From assembly GCA_028455995.1 (NCBI GenBank), contig JABELC010000008.1, positions 743,501 through 807,500 of the forward strand: a stretch of 64,000 nucleotides of DNA, in the 5' to 3' direction. The notes under the pieces were generated by a model. It saw nothing but the letters and a program-made list of their open reading frames with translations. It was not told where the DNA came from and ran no database searches. The stretch is from Scleromitrula shiraiana (lineage: Eukaryota > Ascomycota > Leotiomycetes > Helotiales > Sclerotiniaceae). Below, one piece after another: positions 20,513 through 31,996 of the stretch (positions are counted from its first letter, which is position 1; each line of letters starts with the position of its first letter). Made by a program: the position numbers and the translations under genes.

Positions 20513-21352
20513 CAATGGCATAGTCATGACCATGGCGAAGAGGGGTTCAACCAAAATGTCTTTCTTTTTACCTTCATGTTTAGATGGATGGATGTTTATA
20601 TGTACAACCATATGTAGTATTACACTGTATCAACATGGCACTACCTATCAAATTCTATTCTACCGTTCTTACCACTCGTTCCTTCAATTCCTTCATTCAT
20701 CCATCCGTTGAAATGTATGAAGATAAATTCCGGGAACCTGCAGCTACATTTGGAAAAGATTCCGTTCTTTCCAATTCTTCTTATTCTTCTTATTTATTCT
20801 TCTTATTCTTCTTATTCTTCTTCTTCCTCTATTTTTACCCCTCTTCTATTAAACGGACCCCTCTTATATCATTTAAGAGTACAATATACATACAATGTGT
20901 ATTGTTTACTCCTTCATTCGTTTCATCTTCTTCCTTTTTTTACCCCTCTCGAAAGAACCCCTCTTATAACATTCATTCATTCATTCATTCATTCATTCAT
21001 TAGATACAGTATACAATATATACAATACATATTGTTTACTCCCTTCTTCGCTAAAAAAAATGAGTTTTCTTCCTTCCTAACTAGTTCAAGACTCAAAACA
21101 TAGATAGATATCCGACTACGCAGGTTCCAACATTCAAAGTTTAGGAACCTCCCGCTTCATGGTCTGGTTATTCGCGGAACCTAGGGTTAGTACCTCGATT
21201 GTAGAAGGTCCGGCTCGAGTCCGGTCCAAAGTTTGTAAATGGTCGTCAACATAAATACTGTAGGTCATTTCCTTATTGCGATAGTTGCAGATTACTACTA
21301 ATAATAATAATAATAATAAGTGGGATTCAGCTATCTACCTGCCTTTGATTTT

Positions 21353-21407
21353 TCTTCACCTTCACCTTTACCTTCACCTTCACCTTCACCTTCACCTTCC
21401 TTCACCT
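21353..21407. repeat. TTCACC hexanucleotide repeat
   Basis: About nine slightly diverged tandem copies of TTCACC. Confidence 0.8.
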
Positions 21408-21724
21408 TTAAAATACCTACGGCATTCTCTACATCACTTCCCTCTAACAAAACCATTTTTTACTACGGACAGTGCGATTTCATATTCAAGTGAAACCTCT
21501 AACCACTAATTAATTCAATCACCATCTCAATCACTTCTGCAGAATACATCAATCCCATATAAAACTCTACAGCCACCACCCAACCAACCAACCACCCGAG
21601 CAGCGGCCGATGAAGGGTGATGAATAATAATCGGATATGAGTATCCACACATACATACAACACAACACCAAGAAAAATTACCCCTCTATCTATCTCTATC
21701 TAGATAATCTTCTATCGACATGCA

Positions 21725-21761
21725 TCCTATCCTATCCTATCCTATCCTATCCTATCCTATC
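21725..21761. repeat. CCTAT pentanucleotide repeat
   Basis: Seven perfect tandem copies of CCTAT. Confidence 0.9.
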
Positions 21762-22652
21762 CCAATCATTCATATACAAATCCAAATTTATCATATTTGG
21801 AGAAAGTTCGAGTGTTGTCTTACCTCACCACTTTTGTATATTTTTCAGATAGTTAATGTCTTATTATACTATACTGTATGTGCATTACTGCATATGCAGT
21901 AAAACCTCATTCGTTGAGTTGAGAGTTTCTGATGTCATGTTAGTTATACTTACTGTGCTGATAAAAAAAGAGCCGAGTTTTGAATACATGGAATTTTATA
22001 TATATTTGTAATATGTATGGACACTTTATAGGTGAAAAAATACACATATGTATTCTCGAAATGCGTAATAAGTGATCGATCCAATACACCTAGAAATATA
22101 ATAAGCCTACCTAGATATTTTACAGTAAATACATACAACACAATATATATATATATATATACCCAGTATATCGCATCACTACCGACTGCCTAATCACACC
22201 CATAGTCCTCTCCCATCTCAACCATGCTTCCGACAATCAGATCAGATCAAATCAGATCAAATCAGTGAATAAGCACCCTACAATAAAACTCCGGACAACA
22301 AGAACGAAGAACATCAAAATAGACAAACCAAGCTAATTCTCATCCCATCCCCAAACCTCCACAATACACATCACCAGGTTAAAGTATCAAATATCAAGTC
22401 AAGTCAAGTCAAGTCGAGTCGAATTTGAATTTGAGCTGAGCTGAGTAGAATCAAAATAAGATATGATATGATATAATATGATATGGTATAATATAATAAT
22501 ATGATATGATATAATATAATAAAATGATTATTTCTATATATCCATCACCAACATTATTTACGCATACCTAATCAATCCTTACCACTTTCTTATTCACTCA
22601 CTCACTCACTAAGTTGTGGAACTTCTGTGTGGGTTTTGAGCATTGAGCATCT

Positions 22653-22692
22653 GGGGGAGGAGGGAGGAGGGAGGAGGGAGGAGGGAGGAGGG
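22653..22692 (+). repeat. GGAGGGA heptamer repeat, G-rich
   Basis: About five tandem copies on the plus strand; a pyrimidine-rich TCTCC pentamer run follows at 22741-22780 on the same strand, giving strong strand asymmetry. Confidence 0.85.
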
Positions 22693-22872
22693 CGCGTTAT
22701 TCTAATGTAGCACTCGCTCGCTTGGTTCTATACTATCCTCCCCTCTCCTCTCCTCTCCTCTCCTCTCCTCTCCTCTTCTCAATTACACTCTCCTCTCCAC
22801 CAGATCCCTTCCAACCCCAATACAAAAACTTGCATGCAAAGAGCAAAAAGCCATATATTTATTTCCCTCTCT

Positions 22873-23018
22873 CCCATTATATCATTCCCATTATATTACT
22901 CCCATTATATTACTCCCATTATATCATTCCCATTAAATCACTCCCACCATATCATTCCCACCATATCATTCCCACCATATCATTCCCACCATATCACTCC
23001 CACCATATCATCCCCACC
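22873..23018. repeat. 15-bp minisatellite (CCCACCATATCATTC type)
   Basis: About ten tandem 15-bp units. The first half is mostly CCCATTATATCATTC-like and the second half CCCACCATATCATTC-like, showing a boundary between two variant blocks. Confidence 0.85.
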
Positions 23019-23541
23019 ACCTCTCAAAGCTATACCCACAAACAAGCATCCGGGCACCCAAAAGATCTATCTGCCATCACCCCAGCACTAAATATACATA
23101 TCAATACGACCACGACTGAGACTACGACTGGGACTACGACTGCGACTGCGGCTGGATACCCCCAAACCAATAAAGGACTCGAGAATTGAGAATACCCCAA
23201 AACAAGCACCTGGTAACCTCATGCATACTGTATTGTATGTATGCATGCCAAAGTAACCTACCTCGTTTGCGGATATGTTCCGAATTTTCGATATATATAT
23301 ATATATATATACATACATACCAACATGTATACATAAACACATACATTCTCTAAATTTTATAGAATTTGGAAGAGCTTGAAAGGGCTGGAAGGTTGGAAGG
23401 TTTAAAATGGATGGAATTATATATCGTTACATGTAATTACTACATAGTATGTATGGATATCTATACAAATACAAAGAGAGATGATATTCCTTTCCAGGAG
23501 TATCACCTCCCTCAATATATCTTACTCACTCACTCACTCAC

Positions 23542-24719
23542 TCACCCCGTCATCCAAGCAGCAGCTCTCTGCGCGCCAAAATTCGTCGCCAGTCGCAGCC
23601 CACTTGATCCCATAGGGAAGTAACTAACCAAATACCAAGTCAGACAAGCTATTTGAATAATGGCCGCGATTAATGTTAAAGGTTTGCTGCGAAGCTATAT
23701 GTGTGGGCACCAGGGTTGTTAGTTGACTAGGTGTTCAGAGAACTCTTTCGGATATGATATGTAGGTAAGGTAAGGTACGGGATGGGATGGTATGTATGTA
23801 CTTACACCGACACTAAAATACAGGGTCAAGCCGATGGAACCGAAATAAGTCGCGGTAAAGGGAAGGCGTGGCGTCGATATCAGGTGGCTCATGTATGTCC
23901 ACGGGCCCATCATCGCGGCCCATGATGCGAGGAACAATATTGAACCTAAAGACCATCTATATATTGTCACACGCTCCAAGGTTAGTTTTTGAGGGTGTTG
24001 AGGTATGAATCATAAGTTCGTAATCATTCAAAAGAGATGAACGAAGAGGAGTCATTGAATGATATCCCAGTAACATTTGCGATTTTTGATCCCCAGATTA
24101 GAGCCTCGATATGTTCGCCAGACGGGTAGCTGCATGTACGAGATCATAATAAGGATTGGAGAGCTTTGACTCGTATTGGGCCAAGCGTGCAGGGTATAGG
24201 TTCTAGACAGCAAGGAAAGTGAGACCTACAGAATCGCAAACTTGGTTGGAAGTACTATCAAGTATGGGAATAATACGAAACAGATAACAAAGCAGGCCAA
24301 AGCTCCTATGTTAAACCCTGCGAATAATAGCAGACGATCCCACCTACTCACTGAATATTGAAGATTGATTGTCAGCCTCTAAATTGTTATTCTGTAATAC
24401 GAAGAGATCAAAGCCACACTAGATATCATCAATGCATGTAGCACCAGATGGCGGCGGACGCAGGGACAGTGCAACCTGTGGGGTAGGTTAACTCACAAGC
24501 AAACCATCCTTCCTCTTCTTCTCGACGATTTCGACCAGGTAGAGGAGCCCCAGCACCCTCTGTCGTAGGTAACCTAACATAGCCACTGTCACCAAATGGA
24601 TTCAAAGATTTTATTGAAGATAAAAAGCCGGTCTGCTGAGCAGTATTAACGGGTACGTCCGGATCACGGCGTGACCATCCTAGCGAGTTCATGGAGTCTC
24701 TAAAAGAAGATGAAGCCAT
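23542..24719 (-). CDS. SFT2: SFT2-like Golgi/endosome vesicle transport membrane protein
   Basis: The model is join of 24719-24497, 24350-24230, 23956-23806 and 23694-23542 on minus, 215 aa. Introns are GTGAGT...TTCAG, GTAGGT...TATAG and GTAAGT...TATAG. The first ~75 residues are cytosolic and polar (SSFRDSMNSLGWSRRDPDVP, then GFLSSIKSLNPFGDSGYVRL). Four hydrophobic helices follow, starting with LLLFAGFNIGALACFVICFV, then FAILWSLGSILFLASWAAMM, TATYFGSIGLTLYFSVG and TLIAAIIQIACLTWYLVSYF; the tail is LRLATNFGAQRAAAWMTG. This is the SFT2/Got1-like architecture, a tetra-spanning Golgi protein that supports endosome-to-Golgi vesicle fusion in yeast. Length matches fungal SFT2. The second intron, 273 nt, is longer than others in the window. 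Confidence 0.9.
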
Positions 24720-26813
24720 TATCGTGTTGATCTTTTTCGGTAGTTATTAAAGTTGTATTATATCCCCTGCGATGCCCTTTGTAGATGCCGTGAGCGGAGC
24801 GATAAGGATACTTTGATCCGAGTCGAAAGAACCTGGTTCAGATATCGCACGGGTAGATGTGATCGATTCGGAGCTTTGTTGAAGAAGAATACGGCCGTTT
24901 ATGTCCTACTTTGTTGAAATTGTCTGCAAGTATGTCGTGCGTCGATCGACCTCGTGGAAGGAATGCGACTGGTTTCTTTGCTAAAGTTTGAAGGGTGTCC
25001 AATGACCACTGAGCTCAACCAGGGTTTTGGTTGAATGCTAGGTATGGTATTTCAGTTTTCGACTGGGGAATCGACTCGTGATCAGAATGAAGACTCTTGA
25101 TAATGAAAGTTCCTACTCTATAGGGTGGGTGGGTGATGAAAGTGGTTGTTATAATTGGATGACAGATTGCCACAATCAGAAAAGGAATGGAGTGTGGATA
25201 AGTTTGAAAGATGATGGTCGGTCGGAATGAAGAGTTGTATCTCGAGGTATGCCGATAAGACTTTAATTTTTGTTAAAAAAGCTTATTATTTATGGGTGAT
25301 GGATGGTGTGGTGTGGTAGTCAAAATGTAAATGGGGTTGAATGTAATGTATAGGCAATCATGGGAAAGTTGAGGAGTAGTTGTTCAATTTCGCGCTAAAA
25401 TGTCTCACTTTCCCATTCACGGATATTTAAGCGCTAAAGTCGGTACGGGCCAGTCAAAACCAATTTTCATAAAAGGGAAAGGGAAATCAAACCTTTATTG
25501 TACCTTGATATCTTGTACTCCCTCACCACGGTAAATTATTACACTAGATTCAAATATTCAAATATTCAAATGTTCTCAGACACTCCAGCTACTGGACTAC
25601 CAAACTGATAGGTACCATGTATTTTTATTTATTTGTGTACTCAGTAAGTAGTATATTACTCATAGCAAGACATTTGCCTACATACTAGGAAGTAGGCATA
25701 TATGAGAGAAGGCTCGGAAGGAAAAGAGTTTTTAATGTTTCAACTACATAGTACCTAGTAGGTATTTACATAGTACATATAGCAGCGTGCGTAATACCTG
25801 TAGATGTCAACGTACCTATCTAAACAAATCGACATACGTAATCTTACTATATATATATATACTTATATAATCGTAGCCTTTTTGTATCTACTACATGTAT
25901 GGACTATTAAGTAAGTATCTAATTTGTATTCTTCTTCCAATCCTAGAAATTTACCTTCTAGATTGTATATAGACTAAGAGCTCTATCTTGCCTTAAACAA
26001 ATGGATGCTTATCAACAAGCTTGCGTACGTACAAATCTAGCAGTGTGGCTAAACTTCAAGACAATCGACCCTCCGTCTCATCTTTTTCATCAAGGATTCA
26101 AATACCGGACATGGATATCGAATATCTTTCTATATCTAGACTTGTAAAGGTGTGAACACTGAGTACTTACTTTCTAAAGGTTACGAATGTATGAGTCTTT
26201 CAAACCCGGATGGGGGGTACTTCTGATACTTGCTGAGTGAGACCTTTTTCCCATACTTTATGAGAAATCTTGGAAAAGAGGTTCTCTTCCGTTTCCTCCT
26301 CCCCCCCCTCCTCTCCTATTCCTCATTCTAGCATTCTCTTAAGAGAAACATCTGCTCAATATAGGTCAAGTGGCTTAAGCCCATATGCATCAGAGAAGAA
26401 CATAAAAGGTTACCCTCGTCTCGTTATTGCTTCAACCTCTTACTGCCACTTGCCACTACATCAACAACACTTTGGAATGTATAAAAAATATGTTACATAC
26501 ATAGTAAATACAATACATTATTACATTATATACAAAGGCTACAATACACAATACAATCTACATTCTACTCGATTCAATACTTTCAAACTTCAAACAATCT
26601 TGGAGAAAATACTTTAGAGAAGTTAGAATCACTGCCATCTTTTTCGAATAGTTGATTAAAGCTATCATACTGGATCGATTAGCCGTCTTACATTTTTCGT
26701 CATTGTTGCTTGTGTAAGACGTCTGTCTTGTCATACAATATTATTGCTTGATTAAAACGGCCGAATTCCACAAGAAGAAGTCCAGGGCTTGCACCCGTTG
26801 CACCGCACAGCCT

Positions 26814-26848
26814 GAACTCAAGAACTCAAGAACTCAAGAACTCAAGAA
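26814..26848. repeat. AACTCAAG octamer repeat
   Basis: Four tandem copies of the 8-bp unit. Confidence 0.85.
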
Positions 26849-27599
26849 ATAAACGTCTTGCCGGTCCTTGTCGGCGACATATCACATTATTGCTTACTTC
26901 TGTTATCTTCTCACGAAAATCAAACACAACCATACTATTATATTTTTTGAAAGATTAGGAATCAATCAGATTTACCTGTTGCGACATTGAAGCCTTTTGA
27001 TATAATATTCCCTTAGGGAAGATCGCAACATTTTTTTTTATGTTCCTTTACTTCCGTCCGCGTTTGAATCTGCAATAATCTATTTGTGGAGGTTTGATTA
27101 ATCTCCAATCTACCCAATCTATTCAATCTATTCAATCTCCAATCCTGGGCCGGTTATCTATCTCTATCTAATCAATTATCTACCCCGCCATTTCTCAAAA
27201 TAACATTTCTATCCGGAATAAATCGCATTTACATTTTGCCATCTTGCAACATTTTCGCATCCCTTGATTGGAAAATTAATTTGAATCCTGGTACATCTTC
27301 TCCTTTCCCTTCAATAAATTTGTTCCTTTCCTTTTCCCTTTATAGAAATTCTGTTGGCCTCGGTAAAGGGAACATTGAATACCAGTCTGAACACAAAGTT
27401 TGACGAAAAGAAAAGGGAAAGGGAAAAGGGAAAAGGAAAAAGGAATAAAGAGATTCTTAACCAATCAGGGAGACTAATTCAAATTTCTTGTTCTACAGGA
27501 CCCATTTGAAGAAATCGAAACTTCAATCTCGGTCATATTAACACGAAACGAAGTACTTCTTCACCGTTGTGTTTAACTCTCTCACACTCTCTCTTCTCT

Positions 27600-27664
27600 C
27601 ACATACATACATACATACATACTACACACATCCATACTACACACATACATACTACACATACACG

Positions 27665-27696
<32 letters not shown>

Positions 27697-27705
27697 TACA
27701 CAATC
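27600..27705. repeat. CATA / CACATA microsatellite
   Basis: CATA units pass into ACACATAC-type units. Confidence 0.8.
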
Positions 27706-28076
27706 AAATAGTCGAATTTAAACAAATCAGGAATATTGGATATATTCCACGGCTTGATGTGACAGTAAGGCTGGAATCTATCCCATACCAAGTTAGAATT
27801 TCAAACTATAAGGAAGAACCCAATCCTAATCTGTGCTCCAAGGCGCGCCGATATTTGAAAAGAAGCCAGCCATCCATCCATCCATCCATTCATCCCTACG
27901 TAAGGGCCGCCAACTTTAACAACTTAATAACGGCTTCCGAGGCTTGAGAACTTAACACATATACAAACCTTCTATCTTCTACTAATAAATAACTTCCTGA
28001 TACTATTTTCAGAGTCTTTCTTTCTTCACCTTGCAGGCTTCTCCATATTTTTACATGGTCGTATTCTTCTGACCTA

Positions 28077-28106
28077 CTGTAATCGACTGTAATCGACTGT
28101 AATCGA
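28077..28106. repeat. CTGTAATCGA decamer, three copies
   Basis: Three perfect tandem copies. Confidence 0.85.
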
Positions 28107-28343
28107 CTCTACTCATACCGATACGATACCAAATTATATTTTCATTGGAAGGGATAAAATAAGAGTTTCTGCAATCTGCAAGGTCGACAAGGCAATCGAA
28201 TCATTTTGCAACCACAGCCACCAATTCAAATTTTTTTGACATCGCTAGTCGCGGTACTTCATTCGTCATTTTAAAACGCCAAGTCTCCATTTGGTATTGT
28301 CGATCCGAGAAGGGTGCGGCCCCGGATTTCCAAGGGGGATTTG

Positions 28344-28376
<33 letters not shown>
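28344..28376 (+). repeat. 33-nt A homopolymer
   Basis: An uninterrupted A run followed by GAAA units. It could be the tail of an old retroposed sequence, but no coherent sequence lies upstream. Confidence 0.85.
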
Positions 28377-28378
<2 letters not shown>

Positions 28379-28555
28379 AAGAAAGAAAGAGGAGAGAGGT
28401 AAGCAAACCAAAGAAACCCCTCTGAATGAGAAACCTTCTTGAAACATATATGTATGTATGTACCTGTAAGAAGAAGTTGGAGAAGAATAATAAGATCAAG
28501 AACAAGAAGATCAAGAAGGATCAAGAAGGATCAAGAAAGATTTAAAATCAAGAAG

Positions 28556-28583
28556 AATGAATGAATGAATGAATGAATGAATG

Positions 28584-28642
<59 letters not shown>
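28556..28642. repeat. (AATG)n then (AATC)n compound microsatellite
   Basis: About seven AATG units switch abruptly to about fourteen AATC units. Confidence 0.9.
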
Positions 28643-28841
28643 GAAATAGCCTAATTAATTTTATAACAAGAAAGAGAAATTCTAAATATCTTTTTCTTTA
28701 GCAGGGAAATTATTATTATTCGAGGGTTCACACTCACTCACCCCTCTCCTCCTCCTCCTCAAGGCTCAAAGCTCAAGGCTCAAGGCTCAAGGCTCAAGCT
28801 CCTCCTCCGCTTTCTTCGGCTCATACAACAAATCCTTGACA

Positions 28842-28864
28842 CTTATTATTATTATTATTAGTAG

Positions 28865-28901
<37 letters not shown>
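28842..28901. repeat. TTA trinucleotide repeat
   Basis: TTA units interrupted by single G substitutions (TAG variants). Confidence 0.85.
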
Positions 28902-29907
28902 TTTTTTATTTTTTTTTACCTTACACTACATTCACCACATTCAACAATTTACTCTGAAAAGTTCAAAATTCATTTATTTTATCCTTTTCTTGTGACAACA
29001 TACATTTAAATACCTTCCTACCTATCAATTCAATTACAAATACATTCAGGGAGATTAATCATTTTCAGTTCATATAAGATCAAAACCTTCAAAGTATCTG
29101 ACAAGTTACTACTACCTGCTATATCTAGATCCAGTCATACTGTCATAGCTTCATAGGTATACTTATTATTATTATTATTATTATTCTTATATTAACTTAA
29201 TTATTATTATTACTTCTTTAACATTGTACCAAATCTTACATCTGGGAAATTCACTTATTAACTCCGTACACTTTCTTTCAACTTATCAATTGTTCCGTCA
29301 CACATTCGATCTTCATATTTAAATACAAAATTCAAATTCAATCAATTCATCATCAACTTGTGTAACGTTCGGTCACTGTACCGAGAAGGAAGGAGGAAAT
29401 AATCTCCACCGCCTTTCACCGACTCGACCGAACATATCGTGAGTTATCCCACACAACCATTGTTTGGCAGCACATTATTTCTCAATTCCTCCTTCCCACC
29501 ACCACCCCCCCCCCCTCCAATTATACTTTCTCCGCCTTTTTCTAGCGCTTCCAAGAGAGGTAACCTTTCTTCCCCTCTTGAGAATTACGATTGAATTATT
29601 CTTTCTTCTCTCTTACAATTCTTTCTTCACCTCATTCATAAGATTCATTCAATGAATATCTACTAACAAGTTTGCCGAATAATAAGGCCCTTCGCGGTAG
29701 AACTAGGACTACCTGATAAACCCACCATACTTTCGCCCTACCTCGAAACCAAATTAAAGACCAGACCTGCTTGGCCGTACATCCAACGACAACGAACGAA
29801 AATTCCAAAGTATTTCGAAGTATTCAATACGTTATACTACATTTCAGGAATCAACTTCAGTACTGGTTCTGTTTACTCCTCCGAACTCGACACCCGTTCA
29901 TCCGCAT

Positions 29908-30099
29908 GTAAGTGCGCATCCCTTCTTTATGCATTTTCCCTGCGATGACTTGGCAAATAAGAATGTTATTATATTATGGACATGTAAAATGATAATTGGT
30001 TGTTTTCGCAATCTTCTGTCATATTGTTGTATAAGCTATGAGCATGCTATCTACTTACTCCGTGGCGAAATCTTAGAGAATGCTTGCTTTTTTGTGCAG
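29908..30099 (+). other. Probable 5'-UTR intron of the bHLH gene
   Basis: Donor GTAAGTGC at 29908 and acceptor TTTTGTGCAG ending 30099 bracket 192 nt, ending 151 nt upstream of the ATG at 30251. It rests on splice motifs only. Confidence 0.45.
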
Positions 30100-30122
30100 G
30101 TGGCTCATTGGAAGTTATAGCA

Positions 30123-30152
30123 ATGGCTAACGTTTGTCACACACATAGATAG
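30123..30152 (+). promoter_or_regulatory. Possible uORF in the bHLH mRNA leader
   Basis: ATG at 30123 opens a 9-codon frame ending TAG at 30152, 98 nt before the main start. If the upstream intron is spliced as predicted it lies in the mature leader. Confidence 0.35.
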
Positions 30153-30250
30153 CGATCACCTTTGCTTAAAAAATAAGGGTGCAAATACAAACCAACATCA
30201 ACTGCGAAAGATATATAACTCCTGACCGACCCATCTAGTCAGAAGCCAAA

Positions 30251-31996
30251 ATGGCTGGCACCGGTGCGTCGAGCCCTTTTATCAAGGACGAACCGGATGA
30301 TCAATTCTTCTCCTCTCACAACCAAAGATTCATGTCGAACCACCAAGGCTTCAACATCCCCCAACAACACTTTAATCAATTCAACTCGCACGGGGGCAGT
30401 ATAAACCCTAATGATTTAACTGTCGGTGGCAATGGCATGTCTATTCCAAATGGCGGATACGGCACCTCATTCCATAACAATTTCACAACTCAGCCCTCGA
30501 ACCCAAATGCCAGTTTCTCCAAAGGTATTTCGACTTTCAATGACGACGAATTACTTGATAGTCTTGGTGCCATGAGTGATCCACATTCGAATCAAACTGG
30601 AATGCAAAACAATGGTCAAGATTTTGGCATGGACTTCGATTTCGCACAGAATATATACGCAAACAACAATGGCAACGGTCTAGGAGATATAAACGGCTAC
30701 TCGAACACACCAGATGGTGATCCAATCCAAAGTCCATTCGTCCATAATTTCAATCATGCCCACTTTAGACATATGCAGACTCAACACAATTTTGGCTCAT
30801 CTTTACAGTCACCTACTTCATATGCGGGCTCTCCATTAGGAGGAACGGATATGCACAATGGATCAGTCGAAACGAATTTTGCGAAACAACGACCGAGGTT
30901 AAGTCAAGTGGGATCTGGAAGGAAAGCATCTAGTACCAGAAGTCCTTTAACCCCGAAGACTCCGGCTATCTCATCACTCAACATCGGATCAGCAGATCAA
31001 TCAAATTTCCCAACTCAACCAATACGTACAAATCATGCACACCGACACCAAAAAACCTTATCTGGTCAATGGGATCAGACTCCAAATAGCCTCGGTTCTT
31101 TTCCCGGTTCTGATTTCGGTTCCCCTGTTCAAGGTGTTCATCCCAATCCACAAATCTCCGATATTCTTAAAGGCACTTCTATGCCTACAAAACTTAACAA
31201 CGGACAGGCAAATGCACCAGCTCTGCAATCTCAAGAGATGAAGAGACGACGCAGACGAGAATCGCACAACCTAGTTGAGCGAAGAAGGAGAGACAACATC
31301 AATGAGCGCATTCAAGAATTGAGCCATCTCGTTCCCCTCCATAGACTTGAAGATGAGAAAGTACGCAAAGCTCTCATGAACAATTCGCCTCTATCCCCAA
31401 CTCTCACAGGCTTATCACAACCTCCAAATGGAATCAGCCCCCCTCAGGCTACATCCGGCCTCGCTGGTCCAGGTGCACGTAGGGCAACAGGAAATATTAC
31501 TACCGGAATTCCAATTGAGGAAAAAGACAAAGGTCCAAATAAAGGCGACATTCTTAATGGTGCTGTGAGCTGGACAAGGGATCTGATGTGGATGCTACAC
31601 CTCAAGCTTCAACAGCAGGAGGAAATTGCAAATTACATATCTGAATTGGGCGGGACATGGCCTTTTGAGCAGACTGAGGACGAGAAGCGAATGCATACTG
31701 AGCTGATGGATGCTATGATCAAGAACAATGAGAATACTTTTGAATATACACGACGTCCTGGTACTGGTCTCAGAGTACCAAAACACACGGATGTTAAGGG
31801 TGAACCAGTTAATGGCTCAACTTATGCGCAGCTTGATAATTCTCTAAGTCCCGACAATCACAGTACAGGAGATGCAGGTCAAGCTGGTATAGGCGGTGCA
31901 GGCCAATATTGGAGTGGGCATAACAGTGGGGGAAGTGGACCGGGATCAATCAGTTTTAAGGAGGAAGACGAGTATGGCATGGACCTAACTCAATGA
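30251..31996 (+). CDS. bHLH transcription factor with a long loop
   Basis: This is an uninterrupted 581-aa frame starting at ATG 30251 (context CCAAAATGGC). Residues ~1-320 are Asn/Gln/Ser-rich and probably disordered, with an early PFIKDEPDD motif that looks like a SUMO site (I-K-x-E). The basic region and helix 1 read KRRRRRESHNLVERRRRDNI then NERIQELSHLVPL; the His-Asn-x-x-Glu-Arg-x-Arg pattern is that of E-box (CANNTG) binders. Helix 2 is not adjacent: about 75 residues of Pro/Ser/Gly-rich loop precede KGDILNGAVSWTRDLMWMLH. The C-terminus is polar. It resembles the fungal group often annotated as HLH transcription factor GlcD gamma, related to yeast Rtg3; this is from memory. A nuclear regulator is inferred; targets are unknown. 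Confidence 0.85.
   Translation: MAGTGASSPFIKDEPDDQFFSSHNQRFMSNHQGFNIPQQHFNQFNSHGGSINPNDLTVGGNGMSIPNGGYGTSFHNNFTTQPSNPNASFSKGISTFNDDELLDSLGAMSDPHSNQTGMQNNGQDFGMDFDFAQNIYANNNGNGLGDINGYSNTPDGDPIQSPFVHNFNHAHFRHMQTQHNFGSSLQSPTSYAGSPLGGTDMHNGSVETNFAKQRPRLSQVGSGRKASSTRSPLTPKTPAISSLNIGSADQSNFPTQPIRTNHAHRHQKTLSGQWDQTPNSLGSFPGSDFGSPVQGVHPNPQISDILKGTSMPTKLNNGQANAPALQSQEMKRRRRRESHNLVERRRRDNINERIQELSHLVPLHRLEDEKVRKALMNNSPLSPTLTGLSQPPNGISPPQATSGLAGPGARRATGNITTGIPIEEKDKGPNKGDILNGAVSWTRDLMWMLHLKLQQQEEIANYISELGGTWPFEQTEDEKRMHTELMDAMIKNNENTFEYTRRPGTGLRVPKHTDVKGEPVNGSTYAQLDNSLSPDNHSTGDAGQAGIGGAGQYWSGHNSGGSGPGSISFKEEDEYGMDLTQ

Larger units (their letters stand above)
18725..23541. other. 4.8-kb gene-free stretch rich in microsatellites
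   Basis: No protein or RNA gene is recognisable. It holds many tandem repeats: G-tract 19683-19722, TA/TC run 20285-20317, AATTG pentamer 20479-20512, ATTC 20971-21001, TTCACC hexamer 21353-21407, CCTAT pentamer 21725-21761, GGAGGGA heptamer 22653-22692, TCTCC pentamer 22741-22780 and a 15-bp minisatellite 22873-23018. Open frames here follow those repeats. Confidence 0.6.
24720..30250. other. 5.5-kb gene-free stretch between divergent genes
   Basis: This lies between the SFT2 start and the bHLH start. No protein gene is recognised. It holds several tandem repeats (8-mer 26814-26848, CA/CATA-rich 27600-27705, 10-mer 28077-28106, 33-A run at 28344, AATG/AATC 28556-28642, TTA 28842-28901) and, at its right end, the probable leader intron and uORF of the bHLH gene. 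Confidence 0.6.

Noticed and set aside
21170..21240. tRNA-like sequence with a B-box-like GGCTCGAGTCC and a short stem
   Set aside because: The anticodon loop lacks the invariant T at position 33, the stem has a bulge, and no acceptor stem can be formed.
22873..23018. CRISPR-like regular array
   Set aside because: Units are tandem without unique spacers, and the genome is eukaryotic.
22722..23189. 155-aa Ser/Pro/His-rich frame
   Set aside because: It follows microsatellite and minisatellite DNA and has no start context, domain or splice support.
27567..27947. 126-aa Thr/His-rich frame
   Set aside because: It is generated by the CATA/CACATA repeat; the non-repeat part shows no conserved feature.
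28321..28380. Retroposed gene copy ending in the 33-A run
   Set aside because: There is no coherent coding or RNA-like sequence upstream of the A-run and no flanking target duplication was seen.
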